Origin: Ziziphus jujuba
Lineage: Eukaryota > Streptophyta > Magnoliopsida > Rosales > Rhamnaceae
Direction of reading: 5' to 3'
Length of the DNA stretch: 64,000 nt
Assembly (NCBI RefSeq): GCF_031755915.1
Contig: NC_083386.1
Coordinates: forward strand, 7,812,001 to 7,876,000
Positions within the stretch are counted from its first letter, which is position 1. Each line of letters opens with the position of its first letter. Positions 1-11,600 of this stretch are shown here, piece after piece. Under the pieces are notes generated by a model that saw only the letters and a program-made list of their open reading frames with translations, was not told the DNA's origin and did no database searches. A program made the translations under genes and the position numbers.

Positions 1-49
1 CAAATGACTTATATGTACTGATACCTCAAAAATTGATTAACATAGTGTT

Positions 50-946
50 AGGCGACGCATTATTTAAACAATGCGTCGCCAAATACAAGAACAGGCGACG
101 CATTCTTCAACAAATGTGTCGCCTGTTCTTTTTTTTTTTTTTTCAATTTTTTTGTTTAAACATTTAAAAAAAAATAAAATCAAAATAGGGCCATAACAAG
201 AATTGAACCCAAGACCTCCTACACTCTCAAGAAATCACCACACCACCAGACCAAATAATACAATAAGAACTAGCTAGTATAGTTTTAGGGGACGCAGTCT
301 TTTAAGAAATAGTCACTAAATAGACTAAAAGGCGACGCATTTGTAAACAACTGCGTCGCCGTTTCACCCATCCAATTTTTAACTTTTTTTTCAATTTGAA
401 AGTTATTTTTAGTACTTTTTTAGTTTTGTAAATATGTTTTTTTTTTTTTTTAAAGTTGTAGATGACCAATCAACAAAACTAATTAAAGATTAAAAAAAGA
501 AAATGGAATAGGCGACGTGTTTTAATGGAATTGCGTGGCCTGTTCCTTCAATTATTTTTTATTTTTTTTAAGAAAAAGCAATTTAATAGAGTTTCAATTT
601 TTAAAAACAAGTAAACTATCAATGACCACAAACACATGAAAGTTAAGGTCATTTAACATACTTATCTAGATAAATTGGTCAATAAATGCTTGTTAAATTA
701 GAATTTTATATTCGGTACCCTATCTCAAATTAGATCTTGAGATATTTTGTCTCGTCTATACACATATATGTATAACTGAGAAGAGCATTGACAAAACTAT
801 TTTCTATTTTTAGATTAATGGAATTTATTTTCATTAGATTGCTACATGAATATATTTGTAGATGAACAATTAAAAAATTATTTAAAGATTATAAAGAAAA
901 TATAAAAAAATGAAATAGGCGACGCTTTTCAACCATAATACGTCGC
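50..946. repeat. Series of GCGACGC palindromes in the CACTA element
   Basis: At least five inverted repeats with the same arms recur: 50-80 and 330-360 (arm ggcgacgcat, loop about 10 bp), 90-127 (arm aacaggcgacgc), and degenerate ones near 508-540 and 917-946. Each could fold into a hairpin. They are built from the same motif as the direct repeats near the right end, so they are probably subterminal transposase-binding sites arranged as inverted pairs. Confidence 0.7.
188..262 (-). other. tRNA-like (Pol III promoter-like) relic
   Basis: On the minus strand 253-243 reads TGGTCTGGTGG, close to an A box, and 209-199 reads GGTTCAATTCT, two mismatches from the B-box consensus. About 33 nt separate them, which is tRNA spacing. 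No convincing acceptor or anticodon stem can be paired, so this is not a working tRNA gene. It may be a tRNA-derived SINE head or a decayed tRNA carried inside the CACTA element. Confidence 0.35.
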
Positions 947-2324
947 TTTATCCCAAAATTCAAGAACAGGTGATCCTTCTTGAAGAGAATACGTCGCTAT
1001 TCTCTCAATTAACAAAAACAAAAATTTTGAAAGACATGCAAATTTTATAAAGAATAAAGGTGTACTTGAAAAACAGAAAAATAAACAGCAATCTTCGATA
1101 TTTTGCTTCGCATTTTTAAGAAATATTTTCAGTTTTTATTTGTAGTTGAAAAATAAAAATATTAATTAAAGAAAAAAAATGCAATTGGGAGAAAAGGCGC
1201 GTTCTTGCCATTTTTTGAAAAATTTTGGCGCGTTTTTAAATTTTTACGTGCTCCTTTGAATTCATTTTTTCTTTTTTAAAACTACATCAAGTACACCACC
1301 TAATTAATATTAGATTTGGAAGCAATCTAAGAGAGACTTGAAGAGTGAGATATTCCAGGTTTCATTTTTCATTTGCCTACGTTGTCGTCGGCCGAGAAGC
1401 TAGATTTCTCTTTGTCGCCCTTGTGATTTTTTGGTTTTCTTTTTTTTTTATCTCCATCGTTTAGGTGAGTTTCTTTTTTCTTGACATGAGGTGGGTTGTT
1501 TTTTTTTTTTTTTTTTTTCATTTTAACTGCAGCTTAGGTTCATTGGGTTTTATTAATCTTGCTTTTTTAGAAATTATGTTTGTGATATTGCTTGACATTA
1601 TTTTGCTAAGTTCAACAAGTATTTTGTGTTGAAGATTAACTTGAATCAAGATGGTCTATTGTTTTAACTTCACCACAATATCGTACGATTGTTGAAGAAG
1701 ATGTTCTTGGAGATACAAAGATGGCTCACAATCCATTTGTCATATAGTTGCCAAGTGTCGATAAAAATGATAATGAGGATGAATGTGAGAGTGACTATGT
1801 TTGTAATGACTGTGATGGGAGAAATGTGATTCGTCAAATCTTAAGAACAATGGTAATATTTTTTAAATTTTCATTTATACTAAATTACAAATTTAATAAT
1901 GATTAATATTTTATTTATTTTGCATAAGTGCTAATAACTTTTTTAATGTTTCCATATGCAGTATGAGGATGTAATATCGTCAACAAGAAGTCAACTTCCA
2001 TCTCAATGAATATGCATTCATGGAAGTTTAATTAATATTAAATTTGTTATGAAAAATACAATAGTTTACAAATTATGTAAAAATATATCAATGAGATGAT
2101 ATTTAATTTATTTGATAATTAATTTGTTATGACAAAATATTTATTTAAAATTTTTGTATTCAATTTATTTTGGATGAAGCTAGTTTTCATTTTTTTGTAT
2201 TTTAATTATTTTTATATTTTTACTATTTTAATCACTTTTCACAAAATTTAAAAAAATTAAAAAAAAAAAGAAGGGGCGATGCATTAAGAAATAATGCGTC
2301 GCTAAAAGTGTCGATCCGTCGTTA

Positions 2325-2650
2325 AATAGGCGACTCTATTAATGCGTCTCTAAATAGGCAATTCTACTAATGCGTCGCTAAATAGTCAACTCTATTAATG
2401 CGTCACTAAATAGGCGACTCTATTAATGCGTCGCTAAATAGTCACTTTATTAATGCGTCGCTAAATAGACGACTCTACGAATGCGTCGCTAAAGAGTAAA
2501 CTCTTTTAATGCGTCGCTAAATAGGCGACTCTAATAATGCGTCGTTAAATAGTCAACTCTATTAATGCGTCGCTAAATAGGCGACTCTATTAATGCGTCG
2601 CTAAAAGTAAATATGAGTCGCTAAAAACTCAAAGATAGGTGACTCTTATA
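2325..2650. repeat. 28-bp tandem repeat, about 10 copies
   Basis: The unit runs taaataggcgactctattaa followed by tgcgtcgc and repeats head to tail with scattered substitutions and small indels. It ends about 120 bp before the CACTA terminus, the usual place for subterminal direct repeats bound by transposase. Confidence 0.85.
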
Positions 2651-2771
2651 ATGCGTCGCTTGTTGTCTTATAGATTTAGCGACAAGACGTTAGGCGACAC
2701 CGTGCGATACGTCGTTATTTATTTTGTGCGACGCATTTATTGCGTCAGTTATCAACGCGATTCTAGTAGTG

Positions 2772-5107
2772 ATTGAAAAATCAAAATCAATTAGTGTGTT
2801 TCTCAATCTTGCTCCTCACCGGTGCCAAATGCTATAATTTGTGCTAAAAAACAATTAAAATAGCATAATTGATGTACCAAATGCTGAACTTTCGAAAAAT
2901 GCATTTTCTTATAACTATTTAATTATGAAATTTTATTTATCGGCAATTTAATATATATATATATATATATATTGTCAAGAACAAATGGCATAATGTTGGG
3001 TATATTACCAAAAATTGACTTCTTATATATTTATTGTGTATTACATTATGATTCCTGATCAGTTATTTGAACCATCAATTAATTAGGGAAGTTGACAAAG
3101 GAATTAGATTCATTGTATAATTATAAATTTCTAGACATGGTTTATTATTAAATTTTATAATAAAAGATGCCCATTCCTTTTATAGATTCTATACACAGTT
3201 TATAATTAGTTATTTCATACTAAACTTATGTTTCACGAGCAACAATAATTGTTAGAAGGAAATTATGTACATAGATTCTCAATTTTGGACTAACCATTTG
3301 TGTTTCACGAATGATTATTTACAAAGAATTAAAAAATATATTTGAATTTGAATTTAAATTCTATAAAAAAAATATTATTTAAATACATTTAAATTTAAAT
3401 TAAATTATATAAATATATTTAAATTTAAATTTAAATTTTACAGATGGAAAAAAATTAAATACATAAGCATTTTTGAATTTGAATTTTATGAGTGAATGGT
3501 ATTATATATAGATATCAAATTTTTAGTTCTTAACAAACAAATAAGATCTAGATGTACTTATTATCAATAAAACTTTCAAAATAAATTTTCAAATATGACC
3601 AAACAGATCGATTTTATCAACGACATTAATGCTAACTATATGCAGTGGACGCTCAAAATTTAATTTTTTTTTTAAAAATTTGGATTAGTTATGTTAAATT
3701 TAAAATTTTAGTTTAATATTATTTTTAATTTTTATGATATTTTATATTTGATTTGATTATAATTTTTTTTCATAATGTATTATCAAAATAATATATTGCA
3801 ATTATATATACCATGCATCGCACATGTATGTATCTAGTAACAATAAAAGGATAAAGAGTCATGCGACGCAATGATACATACAAATGAGTAGAGTGATAAA
3901 GAGAGCTAGATGGGAAAGTTGTTCGCAAAAATTTCCCAAACCGCTGCAAGTTTTGTCAAAATTCATACACATTTTTTTTTTTAATATTAGGATTTGATAT
4001 TTTGTATTTTAATTTTTTTTTCTTATGCATCCCTGAATTTTACTTTGCTTTCTAAAGTAATTAAGTATTTATGAAATCTAAAACAAAACTTTGAAAGATT
4101 ATTTTTATAAAATATGTTAGTTTATTTATCACATGTATTTTTATATTTATATTTATTATTTTTTAAAAAATACTTTTAAGATTTCCTAATATGTATTTTT
4201 TTTGTAAAATTTTATTTTTACCAAAAAATAATTTTTTAATGCTTGGTACAAAATTTTATTGATCTTTATGTTTTCTTGGATATTTATATTATTTTTATAA
4301 AATTTAAATAATAATTTATACATATTACAAAGATTCTATATAATTAAAAAAATGAAGATCCTTGGAACAAAAAAAAAAAAAAAACTATAAGGTATTTATA
4401 AAATTTAAAAAAAAAATGAAAAATTGTTATCATAAAATATATTATTTTATTTATTACATGTACTTTTTACATTTGTAATCATTATTTTAAAAACAGATAC
4501 TTATAAGATTTTCTAATGTGTATTTTTTTAATAAAGTTTTTACTTTTGCAAAAACAATATATTTTAATGCATGTACAATATTTTTTTTATCTGTCTTTAT
4601 TTATTAATTTTTTTGGATATCTATTATATGTCAAGGTTTTTATTTTCATTTTTAAAAAATTACATTTTCAAATTTTTTTAGTTCTTTTACAAACTTCTGT
4701 AAAAAGTAATCGTATTATTTAATAATTTTTATATCTTAATTAATTTTATTTAAAATTTTTTGTATTCTACTTCCTAAACTATATAAAATTACACTTTATA
4801 TTTTTATTTTTATCCCATGCCTCAAGTATATGACACATTTGTTAAAAAATTAACAAAGAAAGAATAATGTTGCCAGAAGTATATGACACATTTGTTAAAT
4901 AATTAACAAAGAAAGAATAATGTTGCCAGATGCAAAAGCATGAAATTCAAAGTGCAGACCATGTGTCAATGTTCCTTTTTCCTTTTCATATTGCATGACA
5001 TAGACATCAAAACTTTTAAAACAATAATAATAATAAACTGTAAAATTGTGTTTCAATATTACTTTTTTCAAAATAAAATAATTTGATTGCATCACTACAT
5101 AGAGTGA
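2772..5107. other. AT-rich intergenic DNA, no gene seen
   Basis: Very AT-rich with short runs of atttaaatttaaattt near 3340-3480 and a (TA)n tract near 2950-2971. No ORF with a recognisable domain on either strand. The only clear structure is a 53-bp tandem duplication at 4824-4929. Confidence 0.6.
4824..4929. repeat. 53-bp tandem duplication
   Basis: The block beginning aagtatatgacacatttgtt is present twice in a row (4824-4876 and 4877-4929) with one obvious difference, so it is a recent local duplication. It lies about 300 bp upstream of the protease copy 1 start. Confidence 0.85.
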
Positions 5108-5155
5108 TGACGTCAGATGGAGACAAATGATAAGGTGTATCTCTCATTATATAAG
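5108..5155 (+). promoter_or_regulatory. Promoter remnant of aspartic protease copy 1
   Basis: A TGACGTCA palindrome (5108-5115), the bZIP/TGA-factor core, is followed by a TATA box in the string tcattatataag (5144-5155), about 80 bp before the ATG at 5234. The same TATA string lies at the same distance upstream of copy 2 (44675-44686), which supports a shared ancestral promoter. The TGACGTCA element was not seen at copy 2. Confidence 0.5.
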
Positions 5156-5233
5156 AGCAACAGGATTGGAAGTGGAAGAGCAACAAAAGTAATTAGATAG
5201 AGATTAATAGAGAGGATATCATCAAAATAATTA

Positions 5234-5423
5234 ATGGACATTTCTTTCCTTATTAGCTATCTCCTATTTGCTTCCCTGTTATCTATCAGCTGCCTTAATA
5301 ATAATGTTTTGTGTTTGGAGAAGAGCTTTGGGTTTGAAGGGAAGGCCAACTCCGTGAGCGGCCATCATACTCTTCAGCTTTCTTCTCTACTGCCGGCCAC
5401 AATCTGCAGCTACTCCACCATAC
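5234..5423 (+). pseudogene. Protease copy 1, exon 1 (signal/propeptide start)
   Basis: Encodes about 63 residues: a hydrophobic N-terminus (MDISFLISYLLFASLL) of signal-peptide type, then LEKSFGFEG and a HTLQLSSLLPATICS propeptide segment characteristic of the CND41-like group. It aligns residue by residue with exon 1 of copy 2. It ends at a GT donor at 5424. Confidence 0.8.
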
Positions 5424-6191
5424 GTAACCTATTTAAACGCCTTAATTCGCCCTTATTTAGTAATGTAGTTATCAATTAATTCAAGTGGTACATATTTTGC
5501 TATTGCTTGTGGAGCAGCCTATCTTCCATTGCAAAATTACAAAGACAAAAACATCGCATTCCGTGATAATTAACGGTTTTGCCTTTATTGGTTTTCTAAA
5601 AAAATTTCTCTAACAATAAATGTCATTTCGTCATTTGCATTTCTTAAATTTAGTATTATCATGAGCTTAAAGGCTAATATTAGTGTCAAATTCAATATTA
5701 GCTTTGTATATACTAAAAAAGAGTAGTTCTTTTTGCCATGCAGAAACAACTTTATACAGTTCCGTAAACATTTAAAATGATCAAAATATCCATTATGTAT
5801 TTTTCATTTTCTAGTTTTCAAAATTCAAATTTTACTTTGGTCATCTTCCTAATAATTACAAACCAGTTGCTATGTTATTGGTGCCGCAAGAACATCGTTG
5901 ACCTGTTGAGTGCAGTCACTAGACCACTAACTACTGTTGCCATACCTGGCTATTATGTTAGCCGAATTTAAACAACTCAGAGATGAGACTATTATGGACA
6001 TTACAATATCGGGTCTCACTATTTTACCCTCTGGTCAAAAGCTTTCTTCCTCAACTCATCCCAAGGCAACATAATTTCACGAAGGGAATCAATTAAAAAT
6101 GAAAAAAATAATAAAAAGTATCTCATTGCTGAAAATAGCGTGAAATGGGCAAGAAAAGAGAGGTAGAGAAGGCAAAAAGAATCGTCATTCG
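5424..6191. other. Intron 1 of protease copy 1, left part
   Basis: No coding or RNA feature recognised. Ordinary AT-rich intron sequence lying between exon 1 and the hAT-like MITE. Confidence 0.5.
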
Positions 6192-6199
6192 CTTAGAGC

Positions 6200-6727
6200 T
6201 AGGAGTGGGCAAAACTTGAATCGGCCCAACCAAACTTACCGACCCAAACTATTTGGTTCAGTCTGGGTTGGATTTAAGTCTTTAAACGGGTTAATTCAGT
6301 TATGAATATAAAAAATCCATTCTGTTTGGTTCGTATTATAGGGTTGGAAGAAATTTTATTCAATCCAACCTGATCCATCTTACATAATATGTTTTATGAT
6401 TGAAGATTGATAATTAGAAAGGTCTAAAGAAATTTTATACAATTTTGGTTCAATGTGTAAAATTTATATTTCAAAATAGCATAAATAAATTTGTAAAAAA
6501 AAAATAATAATAAATCAAGAAGTTTGGGTCGAGGTCCAACATGAGGCCCAAACCTATCCAAACCGTAAATCCAATCCAAACCGACCAATGACTATCGGTT
6601 CAATTCGGTTTCGGGTTGAATGTGATGGTTGATTCGGTTTGGTTTTGTATCCAACCCAAACTGAGTTGGCCGATTCGGTATAAAAAAACCAATAAAACCG
6701 AACCGATCCACACCGAACTCACCCCTG
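6200..6727. mobile_element. hAT-like MITE
   Basis: A 528-bp element with imperfect inverted ends (left taggagtgggc; right end, read inversely, caggggtgagt) flanked by a perfect 8-bp target-site duplication, cttagagc (6192-6199 and 6728-6735). An 8-bp duplication and a terminus of this form fit hAT-derived non-autonomous elements. The interior is rich in short accgaac/ggttcggtt-type motifs and has no transposase ORF. It lies in intron 1 of protease copy 1. Confidence 0.8.
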
Positions 6728-6735
6728 CTTAGAGC

Positions 6736-7821
6736 TAGGATTGGGTCACAAGTAGAAGCCTCATCAGAGAAGGTCCATCATGGCTCAACAACTTGTTGAA
6801 ATTCTGACAATGAAGCATAGAAAAGGAAGATGAAGTAGAGAGACAAACTTTGATAAAATTCGTCCAAAAAAAATGAAAAAACATTCAGTAAGGGCATTAT
6901 TGAGATTTAAAAATTATGGAACTGCATAGAGATTTTTCTGCTATGTAAGTAGCATTTCTCACAAAAAAAAAAGCATTGTGAAATTGTAAATATTATTAAA
7001 TAATTATGGAATCCATTTTAGGAATTAAAAAATATAAAATTATAATAATTTAAGTATTAAATGATGATAAATTCCACTAATTTTGTTTTTATCAATTAAT
7101 AAAATAGTTAAAAATTATTTTTTATTATTAATAAATGGTATAAACCACCCCCCCTCCCTTCAAAAAAAAAAAAAAAGAAAAAACTTTACTGTAGGGGATC
7201 CACTATCAAAATTTATCAATTACAAATTTGGTGTAAAATTCCAAGAATAACTTTTACGAAAATTTTCACTTGCCATTGAAAAAGGAAAAAAAAAAAAAAG
7301 AAAAAAAAAAGAGTCCCAATGCTATCATTAATACCAAAGTAGCACTCCATTGGAGATGCTCTAAAGGAAATCCTTAAAACACAATTTTTTTTTTTTTAAA
7401 ATTTAACGGTGCTTTCTTCTCTTTATTGCTTTATTTATGAGTTCGATGTATAATATAAATATTGTGGCCAATGTTTCCTTTCTTCCTTTTATATTTTTCT
7501 TTTCTACTTATTATGTTGTCAAAACTTTGTGGAAGAAAATAATTCTTAGAAGATAGTCACAGAGTCGCGGAGAGAATAAAGTAAGAAAAAGATGTTAATC
7601 CTTTGAAAGAAAGGTCGGGGGAGGTGTGAAATTCTTGATCGCCTTGTTTTATTATTATTATTATTACTACTACTTGCTATATAGTGATGAATACCACCAA
7701 ACAATAAACGAATAATTGGTTAGGCATATTTCGATCATAATCGCCCAAAATTATTTTTATTGGCAGCATGAAGAAAACATGATATAAATTAATATCATAA
7801 ACCAGCCATTTTCATTATTTT
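6736..7821. other. Intron DNA between MITE and Copia element
   Basis: AT-rich, with several A-runs (7155-7180, 7285-7315) and a C-run near 7148. No ORF or RNA recognised. The string ccattggagatgctctaaag near 7347 resembles the end of a small inverted-repeat element, but a partner end was not found. Confidence 0.45.
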
Positions 7822-8514
7822 TGTGAGAATTAATCCTCAAAACTTTTGTAAAATGTGTTTACTGGTTTGATGTTGTGATAGAACAAAGAAGAGGAGAGAA
7901 GCTGCAGTTTTTGGGTTGTTGGTTTTTTGATAGAACGGCATCGTTTATGAAGCTGAAAATATATCTCTTGTATTGCCACATTAGCAAAGCTATTGGGCTC
8001 ACTTAAACAATGCTGTGTCGTTTTGTTTCTTATCAGTTATATCAGTTTTTGATGCCACATCATAGCAAAACGAGGTGTTTTAAGAGAGGCAGTTCACAAA
8101 GAAATACAGGGGTCTTTTTCAAGCTTAAAAAAAAAAAAAAAACAGAGAGAGCAGCTGGTGTGTCTTCTTCGTGGTTCTAGAAAGAGAAAGTTCCAGATCA
8201 GTTTTTAGAGAGAGAAATTCCAAAGTTCTTTATATGGGTTTTTCTACACCTTGTTTTTCTATGTGAAAGAGAGTGGTTTCTTTGTGAAACACAAGAGTGA
8301 GGGTGTAATTGGGACTTTGGGATTGGTTTCAGGTTTCTTGTGTGAAATCACCATTGTTGATCTGGTTTTGAGCTTGTAAACACAGATTTTCTCATAGTGC
8401 AGAAGCTTCACACTGGAGCACGAGGATGTAGGTCAATTTTGACTGAACCTCGATAAAATTTCTGTGTTGATTTGTAGTTTAGATTCTTGGATTTTATTCT
8501 TAGAATACATAACA
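7822..8514 (+). repeat. Copia 1, 5' LTR
   Basis: 693 bp beginning TGTGAGAATTAATCC and ending ATACATAACA (TG...CA). The same sequence recurs at 12718 and resumes at 29048. It contains an A-run near 8128-8143 that differs in length from the 3' copy. Confidence 0.95.
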
Positions 8515-8515
8515 T

Positions 8516-8527
8516 TGGTATCAGAGC
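8516..8527 (+). other. Copia 1 primer-binding site
   Basis: tggtatcagagc lies one base after the 5' LTR and is complementary to the 3' end of plant initiator-Met tRNA, the usual primer for reverse transcription in this group. Confidence 0.9.
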
Positions 8528-8608
8528 TTGTGTGCTCGTTCTTGGAGGCTTATTCTTTGAGTCTTGATTATCTAAGTTTCTGCAATTGGATTCTTTGAAT
8601 CATCAACA

Positions 8609-11600
8609 ATGTCTACGAGACTTGAAGTGGAGGTTTTCAATGGAAAGGGTGATTTCCTGCTCTGGCGCAAGAAGATGAGAGCCGTGCTGGTTCAACTGAA
8701 GGTTGCGAAGGCCATTGACAAGTCCTTTGCTGCAGACGTTCCAGAGGAAAAACGTTTAGAGATTGATGAAATTGCTATGAGCACCATCATTCTACATCTT
8801 TCAGACAATGTTTTAAGGAAAGTTGATGAAGTTCAGACCACTGCTGAGATGTGGGCTAAATTGGAGAAATTATATCTGGTAAGATCTCTGCCAGATCGTA
8901 TTCTTTTACTTGAACAATTCTTTGGCTTTAAGATGGATGTCTCTAAGGATTTAGATGCTAATTTGGACATCTTTAATAAGTTGATTCTTGATCTTGCCAA
9001 TTGCAAAGTTGTTTTCAATGATGAACATAATGCTGTTATTCTGTTAAATTCATTGCCTGAGACTTATAGAGAGGTTAAAAATGCCATTAAGTATGGTAGA
9101 GATTCTTTGTCATTAGATGTAGTAGTAATTGCTTTCAAATCAAGAGACTTGGAATTAAAATCTGAGTCTAAAGGGGAAGGATTTGCTGTGAGAAGAAGGA
9201 GTACTACCAGGAATTGGGTACAAAATGACCATAGGAGCAAGTCTAGAGAAACTTCAAGGTCTAAGTCTAGAATTAGAGGCAAGAAGTGTTTTTACTGTAA
9301 GAAAGAGGGACATTTTATCAAGTATTGCTTCAAGAAAAAGAAAGATGAGAAAGCAAAGAACCAGGAAAGTGGAGATTTGGCTATAGCCTCCACAGATTCA
9401 GACCCTGCTGAGGTATTAGTTGTAACACCTGACCAAAATAACTCTGAGTGGGTTTTAGATTCAGGGTGTTCCTTTCATATGCGCCCAAACTTAGAGTATT
9501 TTCAGTCCTATACTAAATATGATGGTGGTCATGTTTTGTTGGGTAATAATGTCTCATGCCAAGTGGTAGGAATAGGTAATATTCAATTACAAATGTTTGA
9601 TGGAACTATGAAGACTTTATCTTCTGTTAGACATGTGCCTGATTTAAAACGAAATTTAATATCACTTGGTGTGCTTGATGAATCTGGTTACTCTTGTAAG
9701 ATTGAAAATGGAAGTATGAAAATTTCTAGAGGTTCTTTTGTTGCAATGAAAGGTACTAAGAAAAATGGCTTGTATGTTTTGTGTGGTAAAGCTGTTTTGA
9801 ATGCTAGCAATGCATCTGTAGCATCATCAATTGATAAAACTGATCTGTGGCATAAGAGATTAGGCCATATTAGTGAGAAAGGTTTGTTTTATTTGAATAA
9901 AATGAATGTTTTTGGCAAGGACATGGTCAGCAAGCTTGATTTTTGTGAAAATTGTGTTCTTGGAAAACAACATAGGTTGAGTTTCAACTTGAGTACAAGT
10001 AAAGCTAAATCTATGTTAGATTATGTGCACGCTGACTTATGGGGCCCTGCCAAAGTGCAAACACAATCTGGAAATAAATATTTTCTTTCTATAATTGATG
10101 ATTACTCTAGAAAAGTTTGGATTTATTTGTTAAAATCAAAAGATGAGGCTTTTACAAAGTTTAAAGAGTGGAAATTGCTAGTAGAAAACCAAACCAGCAA
10201 GCTTGTTAAAGCTTTGAGGACTGATAATGGTTTGGAATTTTACAATAAAGAATTTGATGATTTCTGTAAAAATCATGGCATCTTGAGGCATAGGACTGTA
10301 AAGCACACACCACAACAAAATGGTGTAACTGAAAGAATGAATAGGACACTTCTTAATAAAGTTAGATGTATGTTAGTGTCTTCTGGTTTGCCTAAAATGT
10401 TCTGGGGTGAAGCTGTTATGATAGCCATGAATTTAGTGAATTTATCACCCTCAACAGCACTTGATTTCAATACACCAGAACAGGTTTGGACAGGTAAGCA
10501 ACCAGATTATTCAAATCTGAGAATTTTTGGGTGTGCTGCCTATGCTCATCAATCTGAGGGAAAATTAGAACCTAGGAGTGTTAAATGTGTTTTCCTAGGC
10601 TATCCACAAGGTGTCAAGGGGTATAGGTTATGGGTTAGAGAAAGTCAAGGATTTAAGGTGATTATTAGTAGGGATGTGATATTTGATGAAAATACCATGC
10701 CTTGCAAAGCTACTAACCATGCAGGTATTGAAGCCAATGAACAATTAGAAACAAGGCAGCTTGATTTATTCTCTGAGGTGGAGACTGAAGGAGCTGTTAA
10801 AGGAAATGATGACTCTCAAATGGAGACAATTACCGAACCTACTGAACCTGTTATATCTGGACAGCAAGCATCTGATCAATTGGATGAAGAATCAGATGAA
10901 GAACAACCTGTCCAACCTTCACCAAGATCAAATCAAAGGAGATCTGCTTCACCAAGCTATTTGCTCACTCGAGATAGAGCAAGGAGGCAAATTAAGCCTA
11001 CTAGGAGATATGATTATGCAGATTATTTAGCTTATGCCCTGGTTTCTTTTCAAGATTTAACCGAAAGTGAGCCTAAGACTTATGCTGAAGCAATTAAGTC
11101 AAAGCAAGTAGCTCAATGGAAGGAGGCAATGGTTGAGGAGATGGAATCATTGCACATGAATAAAATGTGGATTTTGGTCCCATCCCCAACAGATCAGCGA
11201 GTTGTAGATTGTAAATGGATTTATAAGGTCAAAGAGGGTTTAACTAGTTCTGAACCAATGAGATTCAAGGCAAGACTTGTGGTCAAGGGATTCACACAAG
11301 TCGAAGGTATTGATTACAATGAGATCTTCTCACCTGTAGTTAAGTACACAACAATCAGAACTATGTTAGCTTTAGTGACACAATTTGATTGGGAGCTGGA
11401 GCAATTTGATGTAAAAACTGCTTTTTTACATGGAGAGTTGGAGGAAACTATATATATGAGACAGCCTGAGGGTTTCGAAGTCAAGAAGGAGGGTGGAGAG
11501 CTTGTGTGCTTATTGAAGAAGTCATTGTATGGGCTTAAAAAGTCACCAAGACAATGGTATAAAAGATTCGACTCTTTTGTGGTGAAAATTGGTTTCACAA

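Larger units (their letters stand above)
1..2771. mobile_element. CACTA (En/Spm-like) transposon, right-hand part
   Basis: The right terminus at 2761-2771 is, read on the minus strand, CACTACTAGAA, the classic CACTA inverted terminus. Inside it lie many copies of a GCGACGCATT-type motif in both orientations, as expected of the subterminal repeats that bind CACTA transposase. The left terminus lies outside the window, so length and target-site duplication cannot be read. No transposase ORF is visible. A short open stretch near 1690-1855 rich in Asp/Glu/Cys codons could be a gene relic but is not recognisable. Probably non-autonomous or decayed. Confidence 0.75.

Noticed and set aside
2325..2650. 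CRISPR-like appearance of the 28-bp repeats
   Set aside because: Units are directly adjacent without unique spacers, lie in a CACTA end and the genome is a plant.
7600..7640. Resemblance of gaggtgtgaaattcttgatc to an rRNA segment
   Set aside because: Only about a dozen consecutive bases match the familiar ggtgaaattcttg string of small-subunit rRNA, and the flanks do not.
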